From: Candidatus Undinarchaeales archaeon SRR5007147.bin71
GTDB lineage: Archaea; Undinarchaeota; Undinarchaeia; Undinarchaeales; Undinarchaeaceae
Direction: 5' to 3'
Length of the DNA: 30,017 bases
Assembly (NCBI GenBank): GCA_014189675.1
Contig: DVAE01000003.1
Location: 1-30,017 of the forward strand
This document shows positions 16,471 to 23,762 of the stretch, in pieces. The notes beneath the pieces were generated by a model. It had not been told where the DNA came from. It saw nothing but the letters and a program-made list of their open reading frames with translations, and searched no databases. Every line of letters begins with the position of its first letter. The stretch's first letter is position 1. The position numbers and the translations under genes are program-made.

Positions 16471-17585
16471 CAGTCTCTCAACATAAATTTTTCGACCTTA
16501 CTTTCGGCCTTCGCACGAGCTTTTTGATGTGTTGACAAGAATTTATTAATCTTTTCTATGCACATTTCCTTTAGTTCTCCACTTAGGAGTTCTCCGCCTT
16601 TGTATGCGTGGTACACCTTTTCCAGCTTCTTGTCATCTTCTTCAAAGTAAGTAAGCCATTGATATGCCACGTCAATGTTGGGGTTTCCCCCTTTCTTTCT
16701 GTGTTCCTCAAGTGTGTCACGGCCTCCTGAAAAGGCGTATTTTTGTATCTTATTGGAAACTTCTTCAGGTGAATCTCGTGTATATATGCATGTTTCATTA
16801 ACTGAAGAACTCATTTTTGAATCTCCCTTCAAAGACGGTAAGAACTTGCAGTTTATGGATGCCGGCTTTGGATATCCAAGCTTGGGGGCTACATCTCGAG
16901 TTATGCGGAAGTGAGGGTCCTGGTCTATCGCATAAGGTATTAGGCAATTTGTCGGCTCTCCCTCTGTGATAGAAGGAAGGAAGGCCGGAACGGACTGCAT
17001 GGATGTGTAGAATATACTTCCAATATTAGTTTCATTTGTATATCCAAACACAGCCTTTGCCGTGCTTAGTGTAATTCGTTTTGATATCTCAATTGCAAGC
17101 GGATACATAGTTTTCGCATATTCTGTATTCTTGAAAATGCTAGTCTTTTTTTGGTCAAATCCAAGAGCTATTATATCCAGTATGTTGTCCTTTGCCCATT
17201 TTTCACTCTCTTCCATTGTCAGATTATTCTTGAAAAGGAACTTCTCTTCATCAGGTATCTGAAAGAGCAGAGGGGCATCAAATGTGTCCTGCAGCCATTT
17301 TGTGAACATCCACGGTATCATATGTCCTAAGTGTATGGGTCCCGCTGGAGATCTTCCTGTATACAGGTAAAATTTCTTCCCCTTATCATAGTCTTTTAGT
17401 ATTATATCAAGGTCTCTGTGGGCAAAGAAGTGCTTGCGTCTAAGGAAGTGATGCAGTTTTCCGTATTTTTCCATCTTCTTCAACAGAGGATCGTCTATTT
17501 CTTTAGTTCCAAACTCTTTCACTATCTCGTTGTAGTCAACATCTCCATGGACTTCCCATGGAGTGACTGTGTATTCCTTTGCCAT
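16470..17585 (-). CDS. trpS: Tryptophanyl-tRNA synthetase (archaeal/eukaryal type)
   Basis: This 371-residue class I enzyme charges tRNA-Trp. The N-terminal TVTPWEVHGDVDYNEIVKEFG is specific to archaeal and eukaryal TrpRS. The HIGH-like signature is HLGH at 85-88 in SPAGPIHLGHM, and the KMSKS loop is KMSSS at 257-261. The segment IPYAIDQDPHFRITRDVA forms part of the active site. A TATA-like box (17607-17614) centred 25-26 bases upstream overlaps the end of the deoxyhypusine synthase gene, so trpS can start its own transcript. The cognate intron-bearing tRNA-Trp lies at 9179-9312. The first six residues (MAKEYT) are the same as in the deoxyhypusine synthase upstream. Confidence 0.97.
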   Translation of the reverse strand: MAKEYTVTPWEVHGDVDYNEIVKEFGTKEIDDPLLKKMEKYGKLHHFLRRKHFFAHRDLDIILKDYDKGKKFYLYTGRSPAGPIHLGHMIPWMFTKWLQDTFDAPLLFQIPDEEKFLFKNNLTMEESEKWAKDNILDIIALGFDQKKTSIFKNTEYAKTMYPLAIEISKRITLSTAKAVFGYTNETNIGSIFYTSMQSVPAFLPSITEGEPTNCLIPYAIDQDPHFRITRDVAPKLGYPKPASINCKFLPSLKGDSKMSSSVNETCIYTRDSPEEVSNKIQKYAFSGGRDTLEEHRKKGGNPNIDVAYQWLTYFEEDDKKLEKVYHAYKGGELLSGELKEMCIEKINKFLSTHQKARAKAESKVEKFMLRD

Positions 17586-17606
17586 AAATTCTGATACTAT
17601 CTGGGC

Positions 17607-17614
17607 TTATAAAT
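17607..17614 (-). promoter_or_regulatory. TATA-like box of trpS
   Basis: The minus strand carries ATTTATAA, centred 25-26 bases before the ATG at 17585 and overlapping the end of the upstream gene. Confidence 0.55.
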
Positions 17615-18585
17615 TATTTCTGGCCCGTCTCTAAACGTTCCATAAGAGATGAAATCATAAGCGGTAGCATAGTAGTAGCGTCTCCTTCTATATCTACATA
17701 ATCTGCCTTCTCTTTTACTTTCCCCCAGGATATTGCTTCTTTTACTCTTGCTCCGGAAAGTGATCCGTCCCACTCTGGTGCCGTTGTTATGTATACTGCG
17801 TAGTCAAGACCACCTCTGAACTGATTCCACCATATAGTGTGATGTTTGCTTATTCCGCCACCTATCATAAAGGCTCCTGTAGTTTTGGCGTCCATTACTA
17901 TTGAGTTCAGTTCATGCCCATCTTTGAAAAGGTCAATCTTGAAGTCAGTCTTCTTCTGTGAGAATAGCCACATCTGCGATCCAAATGCCCCGTCTGTAGG
18001 TCCTGGTATGTAAATTGGTATTTGCCTTTTCCAGGCCCAGTAAAGTATTGAGCTCTCTTTATTATCTTCATCCTTTAGGCTCTCTCCAAGCGCCCAGCAC
18101 AGCTCCTTTGTACTGTATTCCCTTTTCTCTGCGTAGAGCTTTTCAAGAAGTGGCTGTATCCTGTCTTCAAGTATTTCTCCATAGCACTCATTAGGAATTA
18201 GGACGTTTCCCTCTCTGTTTATCCCTTTCTTGTAGAGCTCAGAGTCATCCATTTCAAAATCTCCGTGATAGTAATCTCTCCACACTCTTGCATAATCATG
18301 GTCAATTGTTCCACTTGTTGTTATGAAAACATCGACAAGCTGGTTTTTTATGAGGTCCCTATAAATTCCTCTGCATCCAGTAGATACAGGAGCAGAGGGG
18401 CTGGAGAAGAACTTTACACATCCTTCGTCTCGGTTCATCTTCTCAAGTATATTTACTCCGACAGCCAGTTTTTTCGCGACGAAGCCTCCTGATTCAAACA
18501 TTTGTCTTACTATACTGTCAGCTCCCTCATTCTCTTTAAGTATTATGTCTTTGACTGGCTCTGAATCTGTGTATTCCTTTGCCAT
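17614..18585 (-). CDS. dys: Deoxyhypusine synthase
   Basis: The 323-residue NAD-dependent enzyme transfers the aminobutyl group of spermidine to a lysine of translation factor aIF5A, the first step of hypusine formation. It carries FITTSGTIDHDYAR, GHELNSIVMDAKTTGAFMIGGG, HHTIWWNQFRGGLDYAVYITTA and the catalytic lysine region EAISWGKVK, with Lys289 matching the imine-forming Lys329 of the human enzyme. The ATG overlaps the preceding DUF4430 gene as TGATG. It sits between a tRNA splicing enzyme and TrpRS, consistent with a translation-factor role. The gene for aIF5A is not in the window. Confidence 0.97.
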   Translation of the reverse strand: MAKEYTDSEPVKDIILKENEGADSIVRQMFESGGFVAKKLAVGVNILEKMNRDEGCVKFFSSPSAPVSTGCRGIYRDLIKNQLVDVFITTSGTIDHDYARVWRDYYHGDFEMDDSELYKKGINREGNVLIPNECYGEILEDRIQPLLEKLYAEKREYSTKELCWALGESLKDEDNKESSILYWAWKRQIPIYIPGPTDGAFGSQMWLFSQKKTDFKIDLFKDGHELNSIVMDAKTTGAFMIGGGISKHHTIWWNQFRGGLDYAVYITTAPEWDGSLSGARVKEAISWGKVKEKADYVDIEGDATTMLPLMISSLMERLETGQK

Positions 18586-19019
18586 CAGTAGAATCTCTTA
18601 CTCATTCTTAGTTCTATATAATCTCCACTTACTGGAAAGTGTGAACTAGGACCATCTAATCTTAGTGCTCCATTCACATAATATTTCCAGCTGTGAGTGC
18701 TGTTTGATGTTTTGCTGACATTGCCAACTGCTACTGTGGAAAGGTCAGGGCTTAATGAAGCAATTTCTCTGAACAAGTCAATCGCACTTTTTCCTTCTTC
18801 TAATGTAATTACTCTCGATACACTACCCGCTGTTCCAAAGACAACTGTAGCCTGAACAAAATCCTGATTGGCTTGTCCTGTGTCTCCTGAGCCTGTTACA
18901 TAATATCCTAAAGTTGCGAAGACGAACATTGCCACGAGCCCGAAAAGAACCCATGCCTGTGAATTCATTCTTACTCCAAAAATTACTAGCCCTTTATCTT
19001 TTCGTGGTCTTTTTGCCAT
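18585..19019 (-). CDS. Membrane-anchored DUF4430-like protein
   Basis: This is a 144-residue protein with a short basic N-terminus, one transmembrane helix (about 21-42, AWVLFGLVAMFVFATLGYYV) and an extracytoplasmic domain of about 100 residues. The C-terminal part SWKYYVNGALRLDGPSSHFPVSGDYIELR follows the DUF4430 pattern related to the C-terminal domain of cobalamin-transport proteins. The ligand is unknown and cobalamin binding should not be assumed. It overlaps both neighbours as TGATG (endA before it, deoxyhypusine synthase after it), so it is translationally coupled to two translation-related genes with which it has no obvious functional link. Confidence 0.75.
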   Translation of the reverse strand: MAKRPRKDKGLVIFGVRMNSQAWVLFGLVAMFVFATLGYYVTGSGDTGQANQDFVQATVVFGTAGSVSRVITLEEGKSAIDLFREIASLSPDLSTVAVGNVSKTSNSTHSWKYYVNGALRLDGPSSHFPVSGDYIELRMSKRFY

Positions 19020-19552
19020 CAGGGCTTTACTCTCCCTAGTGTGTAGTATGTCACTCCGTTATCGTTGTCCACTACTGCAATCCAAAGCTCTTTCTTTACA
19101 GAGTGTCCAAGTCTGACAAGCCTGGAGAATTCTGTCAGCGTCATGCTGAAATTCTCCGGAAGTGCATGGATAAGATACTTTGCATGGTCTTCTCCTGGTA
19201 CGCAACCTCTCTCATATATTCTAAAATGCGCTCCAAATTTAAATCCGGATTTTACAATGTAACCGCGGTCTCTGATATCACTAAATGTGACATACTGTAC
19301 AAAACTTCCTGTCTCTCTCTCCTCTGCGTAGGCAAGTAGAGTATCAAAATCCATTTCCTTCTTTCCCTTCTTAACCTTTAGTTTTCCATTTTCTACAAGA
19401 TAAAGAGCTTCGACTAATGGAATTACAAGCTTTCCCCCCTTTCCAATCTCCCCAAAATAACCTTTTTGATTTAGTGCGTTGGCTTCCTTTTTATCGGAGA
19501 CAATTACATTTCCACCTACAAGCGCACCGCTTGCAGCTTTGTTAGATGTCAT
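19019..19552 (-). CDS. endA: tRNA-intron endonuclease EndA
   Basis: This 177-residue protein is the size of the homotetrameric (alpha4) archaeal splicing endonuclease, which cuts introns at bulge-helix-bulge motifs. The catalytic triad is visible: Tyr113 in FGAHFRIYERG, His123 in GEDHAKYLIHA and a Lys at 153-154 in GHSVKKELWIAVVD. The N-terminal domain (about 1-80) is the usual lid domain. The ATG at 19552 is preferred over a TTG two codons earlier; a TATA-like box at 19576-19583 fits it. A substrate, the tRNA-Trp intron, is in the same window. The stop overlaps the next gene as TGATG. Confidence 0.95.
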   Translation of the reverse strand: MTSNKAASGALVGGNVIVSDKKEANALNQKGYFGEIGKGGKLVIPLVEALYLVENGKLKVKKGKKEMDFDTLLAYAEERETGSFVQYVTFSDIRDRGYIVKSGFKFGAHFRIYERGCVPGEDHAKYLIHALPENFSMTLTEFSRLVRLGHSVKKELWIAVVDNDNGVTYYTLGRVKP

Positions 19553-19575
19553 AGTCAATTACTGTATTGTATTGA

Positions 19576-19583
19576 TTATAAAG
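19576..19583 (-). promoter_or_regulatory. TATA-like box of the endA operon
   Basis: The minus strand reads CTTTATAA, centred 27-28 bases before the ATG at 19552. It probably drives endA-DUF4430-deoxyhypusine synthase. Confidence 0.6.
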
Positions 19584-19590
19584 CTTAGGT

Positions 19591-20358
19591 TTATGCAAGA
19601 CCTCTGAATTTATTTACAGTTTTCCAGAAAATATTTGTCGTGTACTTTTCCCCAACTAGGTCTCCTGCAAGTCTTTTGAATGCGTGGGCAGCTGGTGAGT
19701 TAGGCTTGTTGAGAACTATTGGGTTGCGAGCTCCAAGACTCTTGCTTACATTCTTGTCAAATGGTATTTTTGCAATAATTGGGTAATTGTTAAGTATTCC
19801 TTTAACAGTTTCATCCTTTAGTTCATAGCTTGAGCCGGTTACCTTGTTAAGTATGATTCCCCTTACAGGGACACTCATCTTCTCTGCCATTTTCAGAGCT
19901 TTTAGGGAGTCTATAAGTGCCGGAAGTTCAGGATTTGTAACAATGAGAACTTCGTCTGCCGCATTTAATGTCTTGATATCGCTTCCCCAGAGTCCTATTC
20001 CACAGTCCATTATAACTATTTCATATTTCTCTTCTAGTGGTGAAAGTGCTTCTCTCATATTTCCCGAGAATCCGTTTTTTGTGCCGAATATAGAAAGGCC
20101 GGCAGGTATAACATCAAGTCCGGAAGTGTGTCTGGATACCGCGTCAAATATACTGTAATCCTGCTTTAGTGCCCCGTTAAGGTTATTGTTTGGTCTTGGT
20201 GGAAGTCCTAATTGAAGAGCAACATTTGGAGTTATTATATTTGCGTCTATAACAACTACTTTCTGTCCAATATCGTTTAGAGATGCTCCAAGATTAACTG
20301 CTGTCGTTGTCTTACCAACTCCTCCTTTTCCGGATAAAACCACTATGTATTTTGTAAT
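19591..20358 (-). CDS. MinD/ParA-family ATPase (copy 2), probable ATT start
   Basis: This is a deviant Walker-A ATPase with SGKGGVGKTTTAVNLG, VIDANIITPNVALQLG, the Walker-B-like IVIMDCGIG and VTNPELPALIDSLKALK. It ends in an amphipathic tail (FWKTVNKFRGLA) that may target the membrane. The frame is closed by TGA at 20365-20367, and no ATG, GTG or TTG lies between it and the P-loop except a GTG at 20343, which would cut the first beta strand to MVLSGKGG. Starting at ATT (20356-20358) gives the family-like (M)TKYIVVLSGKGG and 255 residues, and an AAGGTGAT ribosome-binding site lies five bases before it. Most other genes here are leaderless, so this leader is unusual. Confidence 0.88.
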   Translation of the reverse strand: MTKYIVVLSGKGGVGKTTTAVNLGASLNDIGQKVVVIDANIITPNVALQLGLPPRPNNNLNGALKQDYSIFDAVSRHTSGLDVIPAGLSIFGTKNGFSGNMREALSPLEEKYEIVIMDCGIGLWGSDIKTLNAADEVLIVTNPELPALIDSLKALKMAEKMSVPVRGIILNKVTGSSYELKDETVKGILNNYPIIAKIPFDKNVSKSLGARNPIVLNKPNSPAAHAFKRLAGDLVGEKYTTNIFWKTVNKFRGLA

Positions 20359-20363
20359 TTTAG

Positions 20364-20371
20364 ATCACCTT
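20364..20371 (-). promoter_or_regulatory. Shine-Dalgarno site that decides an ATT start
   Basis: The minus strand reads AAGGTGAT, complementary to the archaeal 16S tail, with five bases between it and the ATT at 20356-20358. The alternative GTG at 20343 would be 20 bases away, too far. A TATA-like stretch (ATATTTAAA on the plus strand, 20409-20417) lies further upstream and would give a leader of about 30 bases. Confidence 0.65.
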
Positions 20372-20427
20372 TTATTATCTCTGATAACTCTCCTTGATTG
20401 CCGAGCAGATATTTAAACTTTTATCTA

Positions 20428-22572
20428 CTATTTTTCTTCTATTGTATCAATGACACTTTCTATATACTCACTTTCAGGTTGTTTTTTACTTCTCTTTCGC
20501 TTCCCCTTTCCTTTTGATTTCGTGCTTTTCTTGCCTTTTGTTTTATCTTGTTCAGATTTCTCCGATTTTTCAAGGCTCTGAACTTTTCCAGTCAGTCCTT
20601 CCAGAACTTCTCTGAGTTCAACTGCCTCTTGGTGCGTTCTGTTAAATGAGGAAATCACTTCTTCAAGATTATTTATTAGTGTCTCAACCTCTTCAGGTGA
20701 TGCTCTTTCTGTACTCTCTTTCTTTGGTGTTTTATGTGATTCCTTAGTCTTCCCGAAATTTCTAAGCTCTATTTTACTTAGGTCAAGTCTTTCTCCACCA
20801 AGGACTTCTGCTGCCTCCACTTTCTGCGTTTCTGCCTGTTTGAGAATTCCCGCAATACCTGAAAAGGGAGCCGTTCTTTTATTATTACTCTTCTCTTCAC
20901 TATCCGCTTGTCCTGCGTCGGCTATTTCCAAAGCTTCCTTGATTATTGCCATCTCTTCATCGTCTTCCTTTTCTTTTCCAGATTTCATCCCATGCTTACT
21001 CCTCTGAGACCTTATATAATATGTCATTATTAGTGCAAGAATTGATATTCCAACTATCGCAGAAAGCAGTCCCTTCCCCCCTTTCATGAAGATGAAGAGC
21101 CCTGTAACAATACCTCCTCCAGCTACACCTTCGCCTGTTTCAGAGCGAACATCTATATTTATATTGGTGTAATCATAGTCTCCGTCAGAGCTCTTGATGT
21201 AGACTCTCATTGTGTGGTTTCCAATTGTGTTATTTCCAAAATTTATTGTGCTTGTTATATCTGCTTCCTGACCGAATCCGAGTGTGACATTATTCGGACT
21301 AATCGTTGCATTTATTTTGTCAACATAGATTCTGAAGCTTTTCGTAACTGTGTCTTTATTGTATACTCTGAGGCTCAGGTTAACTGAGCCTGTTCCATTG
21401 ATAAAAACTTCAGGAGTAAGGGTGTCGATTTCAGGTGAAAACTCACCCTGTTTTTCAACTACAATAAAGTTTATTTCTCTGCTTACGTCCCTCTCAGTTG
21501 AGCCGATAACTTCTGCTTCAAAACGAACACTGTATGTTCCAAGTTTGTCCTGTATTTTATCATTGTCTGTCTGTATCAAAAAGTCGAGTTTCTTGCTTTT
21601 CCCACTTACCAATGTTACATTTTGTTCTGCAGCTCGTTCACCGTTTATATTAAGATAAACTTTAGCATTTGTAGGATAGTCATTCTGAAAATCTCTGAAG
21701 TACACGTCTACTGAAAATAACATTTCTTCTCCCATTGTACTGCGTATTTTATCAGAGTCAACCGAAGGGTTTCGTAGTTCTATGTCATCATAATTCAGCG
21801 ACCCTGGTGTTGCTGTGTCAACCTGGTAAAGGTAGGAACTTTCAACTCTGATTGTTTCACTGTGATTAAGAAGAACTGTACTTCCTTCTGTGACATTCAG
21901 GCTTAGGGTGTAATTGCCCTCTTGCAGGAAACCAAGCTCGTCTGGTGTAAGCGTTGCTGTAAACCTTCCACTGTTGTTCGTATCAGGAATCAAATATTCT
22001 TTCAAAGCCTCATTGAGATATACCAAAATGCTGTAGTTTGCTCCAGTTCCGTTCTCTTTCAAATATCCTGTTATTGAAATACTCTGTTCGGCCTTGCTGT
22101 CCGCTCCGAATGTAATATTTCGTGGATATATGTCAAGGCTTACAAATTCAAGGTCCTTTAACACTGAAAAATTCATCTGAAGCTCATTGTTGCTCAGATT
22201 AGTGTCGTTTATGCTGTTGCCCGTATCATTAATATTATAGGATGCTGTAAAAGTATAATCTCCAGGAATTCCAGCTGTCCAGCTTTGTGTGTATGTTCTG
22301 CTTTCTCCGGCTGAAAAACCATTGTTGCTATCAATACTAGTCCAGTTTACTGATGCATTTGAATTTATTATATTGAAATAAACGCTGATATTTCCAACTG
22401 TCTCATTTCCAAGGTTTTTCAGACTTGTCTGAACCTCAAGAGGCTCACCTGAACGTATTTCAGAGTCATTGATAGATAAAGAGGTAATTTCTATGTCAAC
22501 AAAAGCGTGAGCAGGCGCTGTTATTAGTGCAAAAAACAAGACCACCATTCCCAAGATTTTAATGCCTTTCAT
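20428..22572 (-). CDS. Large CARDB-like surface protein with TM anchor and cytoplasmic coiled-coil tail
   Basis: The 714-residue protein has an N-terminal signal peptide (MKGIKILGMVVLFFALITAPAHA) and about 480 residues of extracellular beta-domains. The first (about 25-140) has the CARDB pattern (SEIRSGEPLEVQTSLKNLGN), and further Ig-like modules and many N-x-S/T sites follow. A Gly-rich stretch and one transmembrane helix (about 500-520) precede a 194-residue cytoplasmic tail with a helical coiled-coil region (PEEVETLINNLEEVISSFNR) and a Lys-rich segment near the end. The start at 22572 is chosen for the signal peptide; an in-frame extension to 22704 would run through the tRNA repeat region. 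It probably links the envelope to a cytoplasmic partner, perhaps the MinD encoded next to it, but this is inference. Confidence 0.8.
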   Translation of the reverse strand: MKGIKILGMVVLFFALITAPAHAFVDIEITSLSINDSEIRSGEPLEVQTSLKNLGNETVGNISVYFNIINSNASVNWTSIDSNNGFSAGESRTYTQSWTAGIPGDYTFTASYNINDTGNSINDTNLSNNELQMNFSVLKDLEFVSLDIYPRNITFGADSKAEQSISITGYLKENGTGANYSILVYLNEALKEYLIPDTNNSGRFTATLTPDELGFLQEGNYTLSLNVTEGSTVLLNHSETIRVESSYLYQVDTATPGSLNYDDIELRNPSVDSDKIRSTMGEEMLFSVDVYFRDFQNDYPTNAKVYLNINGERAAEQNVTLVSGKSKKLDFLIQTDNDKIQDKLGTYSVRFEAEVIGSTERDVSREINFIVVEKQGEFSPEIDTLTPEVFINGTGSVNLSLRVYNKDTVTKSFRIYVDKINATISPNNVTLGFGQEADITSTINFGNNTIGNHTMRVYIKSSDGDYDYTNINIDVRSETGEGVAGGGIVTGLFIFMKGGKGLLSAIVGISILALIMTYYIRSQRSKHGMKSGKEKEDDEEMAIIKEALEIADAGQADSEEKSNNKRTAPFSGIAGILKQAETQKVEAAEVLGGERLDLSKIELRNFGKTKESHKTPKKESTERASPEEVETLINNLEEVISSFNRTHQEAVELREVLEGLTGKVQSLEKSEKSEQDKTKGKKSTKSKGKGKRKRSKKQPESEYIESVIDTIEEK

Positions 22573-22600
22573 ATTCACTACTTTGCAGTGATAATTTTGG

Positions 22601-22608
22601 TATATAAG
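22601..22608 (-). promoter_or_regulatory. TATA-like box of the CARDB-like surface protein
   Basis: The minus strand reads CTTATATA, about 33 bases before the ATG at 22572, implying a leader of only a few bases. Confidence 0.55.
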
Positions 22609-22621
22609 CTTTGCTTCTGTG

Positions 22622-22644
22622 AATTTAAGTGGGACTGGCCGGAT
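22622..22644 (-). repeat. 23-bp direct repeat, distal copy (duplicated tRNA-Phe 3' end)
   Basis: On the minus strand this is ATCCGGCCAGTCCCA (tRNA-Phe positions 59-73) followed by the eight-base trailer CTTAAATT. It is identical to 22731-22753, with an offset of 109 bases. It is not part of a complete tRNA. As in the tRNA-Trp case it begins at tRNA position 59 inside GGATCC. Confidence 0.93.
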
Positions 22645-22711
22645 CCTCAGCACTTTTTCCCTCGTCGCTTTGCTCCTCAGCAAAACCTGCGAAAAACACG
22701 ACAAGCGTGAG

Positions 22712-22730
22712 ATACCTGCTTCTCAGGTAT
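22712..22730 (-). terminator. Hairpin just downstream of tRNA-Phe
   Basis: ATACCTG-(5)-CAGGTAT is a perfect 7-bp stem that starts directly after the tRNA-Phe trailer repeat. It could help end or process the tRNA transcript, or be part of the inserted spacer. A second 6-bp stem (TTTGCT/AGCAAA) is at 22669-22684. Confidence 0.4.
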
Positions 22731-22753
22731 AATTTAAGTGGGACTGGCCGGAT
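22731..22753 (-). repeat. 23-bp direct repeat, proximal copy (3' end of tRNA-Phe and trailer)
   Basis: This is the genuine 3' end of tRNA-Phe plus its trailer, identical over 23 bases to 22622-22644. Confidence 0.93.
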
Positions 22754-22812
22754 TTGAACCAGCGACACCCAGATCTTCAGTCTGGTGCTCTCCCAGGCTG
22801 AGCTACAGTCCC
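22739..22812 (-). tRNA. trnF: tRNA-Phe (GAA anticodon)
   Basis: Read on the minus strand, the acceptor GGGACTG pairs with CAGTCCC, followed by discriminator A at 22739; no CCA is encoded. The D arm GCTC-loop-GAGC, the anticodon stem CCAGA/TCTGG with loop CTGAAGA (anticodon GAA) and the T arm GCTGG-TTCAAAT-CCGGC are all well formed. There is no intron. The tRNA is 74 bases long. The synthetase genes for it, pheS and pheT, are in the same window. Confidence 0.97.
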
Positions 22813-22863
22813 GACTTGTGGCTATCTTATTGCAAGATCCCTATAAAACGTTTCTGCACTAAA

Positions 22864-22871
22864 GTTTTTAA
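22864..22871 (+). promoter_or_regulatory. TATA-like box of the ATP-cone nuclease
   Basis: GTTTTTAA is centred about 25 bases before the ATG at 22893, and only 16 before the ATG at 22884. The window-wide spacing therefore favours the later start. Confidence 0.5.
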
Positions 22872-22892
22872 GTCCAATTTCCTATGGCTAGT

Positions 22893-23708
22893 ATGGTTCA
22901 TATTACAAAGGCTGATGGAAGCCGCGCAGTTTTCAAAAAAAGCAAAATCGTCGGAACCTGCCTCCGCTCAGGTCTTTCAAAAGATGTAGCAGTCAAAATC
23001 GCGGATGAACTTGGTCGTAGTGTTTATGAAGGTATGCGAACCCGAGAAATTCTGAAAAAGACACTAACTCTTATAGACAAACACGAATCGAAACAACATA
23101 AATACAAGTATAATTTGAAGCAGGCAATAGCAGAACTTGATCCTGAGAACAATCAGTTTGAAAGATTTGTTACTCATCTTTTCAGAGAGCTTGGATATAA
23201 AACTCGATGGAATGTAATTGTGCAGGGGGAAGCTATTGAGCATCAGATAGATTCTCTTCTTGAAAAGGACGGGCTAAAACTTCTGGTAGAGTGCAAGCAT
23301 CACATAAATCCTCACCGTCTTACAGGCCTTGGAACCGTTCTGACTACTTGGGCTGTTCTCGACGACGTTCGAAAAGGTCCAAATCCTTATAACAACATAT
23401 GGCTTGTCAACAATACAAAATTTTCAAACCACGCAAAAAAATATTCTGCCGCCAAGAAAATGAAACTAATTGGCTGGAATTTTCCTAAAGGAGGCTCTCT
23501 ACCTGAACTAATAGAAAAAACACAGTCCTATCCTGCAAATATTATTTCTATGAGCGCAAAGGAGAGAAAGGTCATAATGGCTAATAATATCCTTCTTGTC
23601 AAAGAGCTTGCCTCATGCAGACCGGACTCTCTGAGCAAAAAAACAGGTCTGAAAAAGTCGCGTGCTGAAGAGCTCGTTGGAAAAGCAAAGACATTACTCA
23701 AGGCTTAG
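22893..23708 (+). CDS. ATP-cone domain plus PD-(D/E)XK endonuclease-like protein
   Basis: The 271-residue protein has an N-terminal ATP-cone (about 1-85: ITKADGSRAVFKKSKIVGTC through REILKKTLTLID), the nucleotide-sensing module best known from ribonucleotide reductase and NrdR. A restriction-endonuclease-like core follows: E-x2-ID at about Asp120, then VECK with Glu133 and Lys135, the metal-binding and catalytic residues of the Mrr-like PD-(D/E)XK fold. The C-terminus (SCRPDSLSKKTGLKKSRAEELVGKA) looks like a helix-hairpin-helix DNA-binding unit. It may be a nucleotide-regulated DNA repair or defence nuclease; the true role is not established. An alternative ATG at 22884 adds three residues. 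Confidence 0.8.
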   Translation: MVHITKADGSRAVFKKSKIVGTCLRSGLSKDVAVKIADELGRSVYEGMRTREILKKTLTLIDKHESKQHKYKYNLKQAIAELDPENNQFERFVTHLFRELGYKTRWNVIVQGEAIEHQIDSLLEKDGLKLLVECKHHINPHRLTGLGTVLTTWAVLDDVRKGPNPYNNIWLVNNTKFSNHAKKYSAAKKMKLIGWNFPKGGSLPELIEKTQSYPANIISMSAKERKVIMANNILLVKELASCRPDSLSKKTGLKKSRAEELVGKAKTLLKA

Positions 23709-23762
23709 TTCTGTGTCCGAAAATCTTCGAGTAGATAATCTGCTTACACTATATAGCTTGTC

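Noticed and set aside
22573-22704. A longer N-terminus for the CARDB-like surface protein
   Set aside because: The extension runs through the promoter and the tRNA-derived repeat, and would bury the signal peptide.
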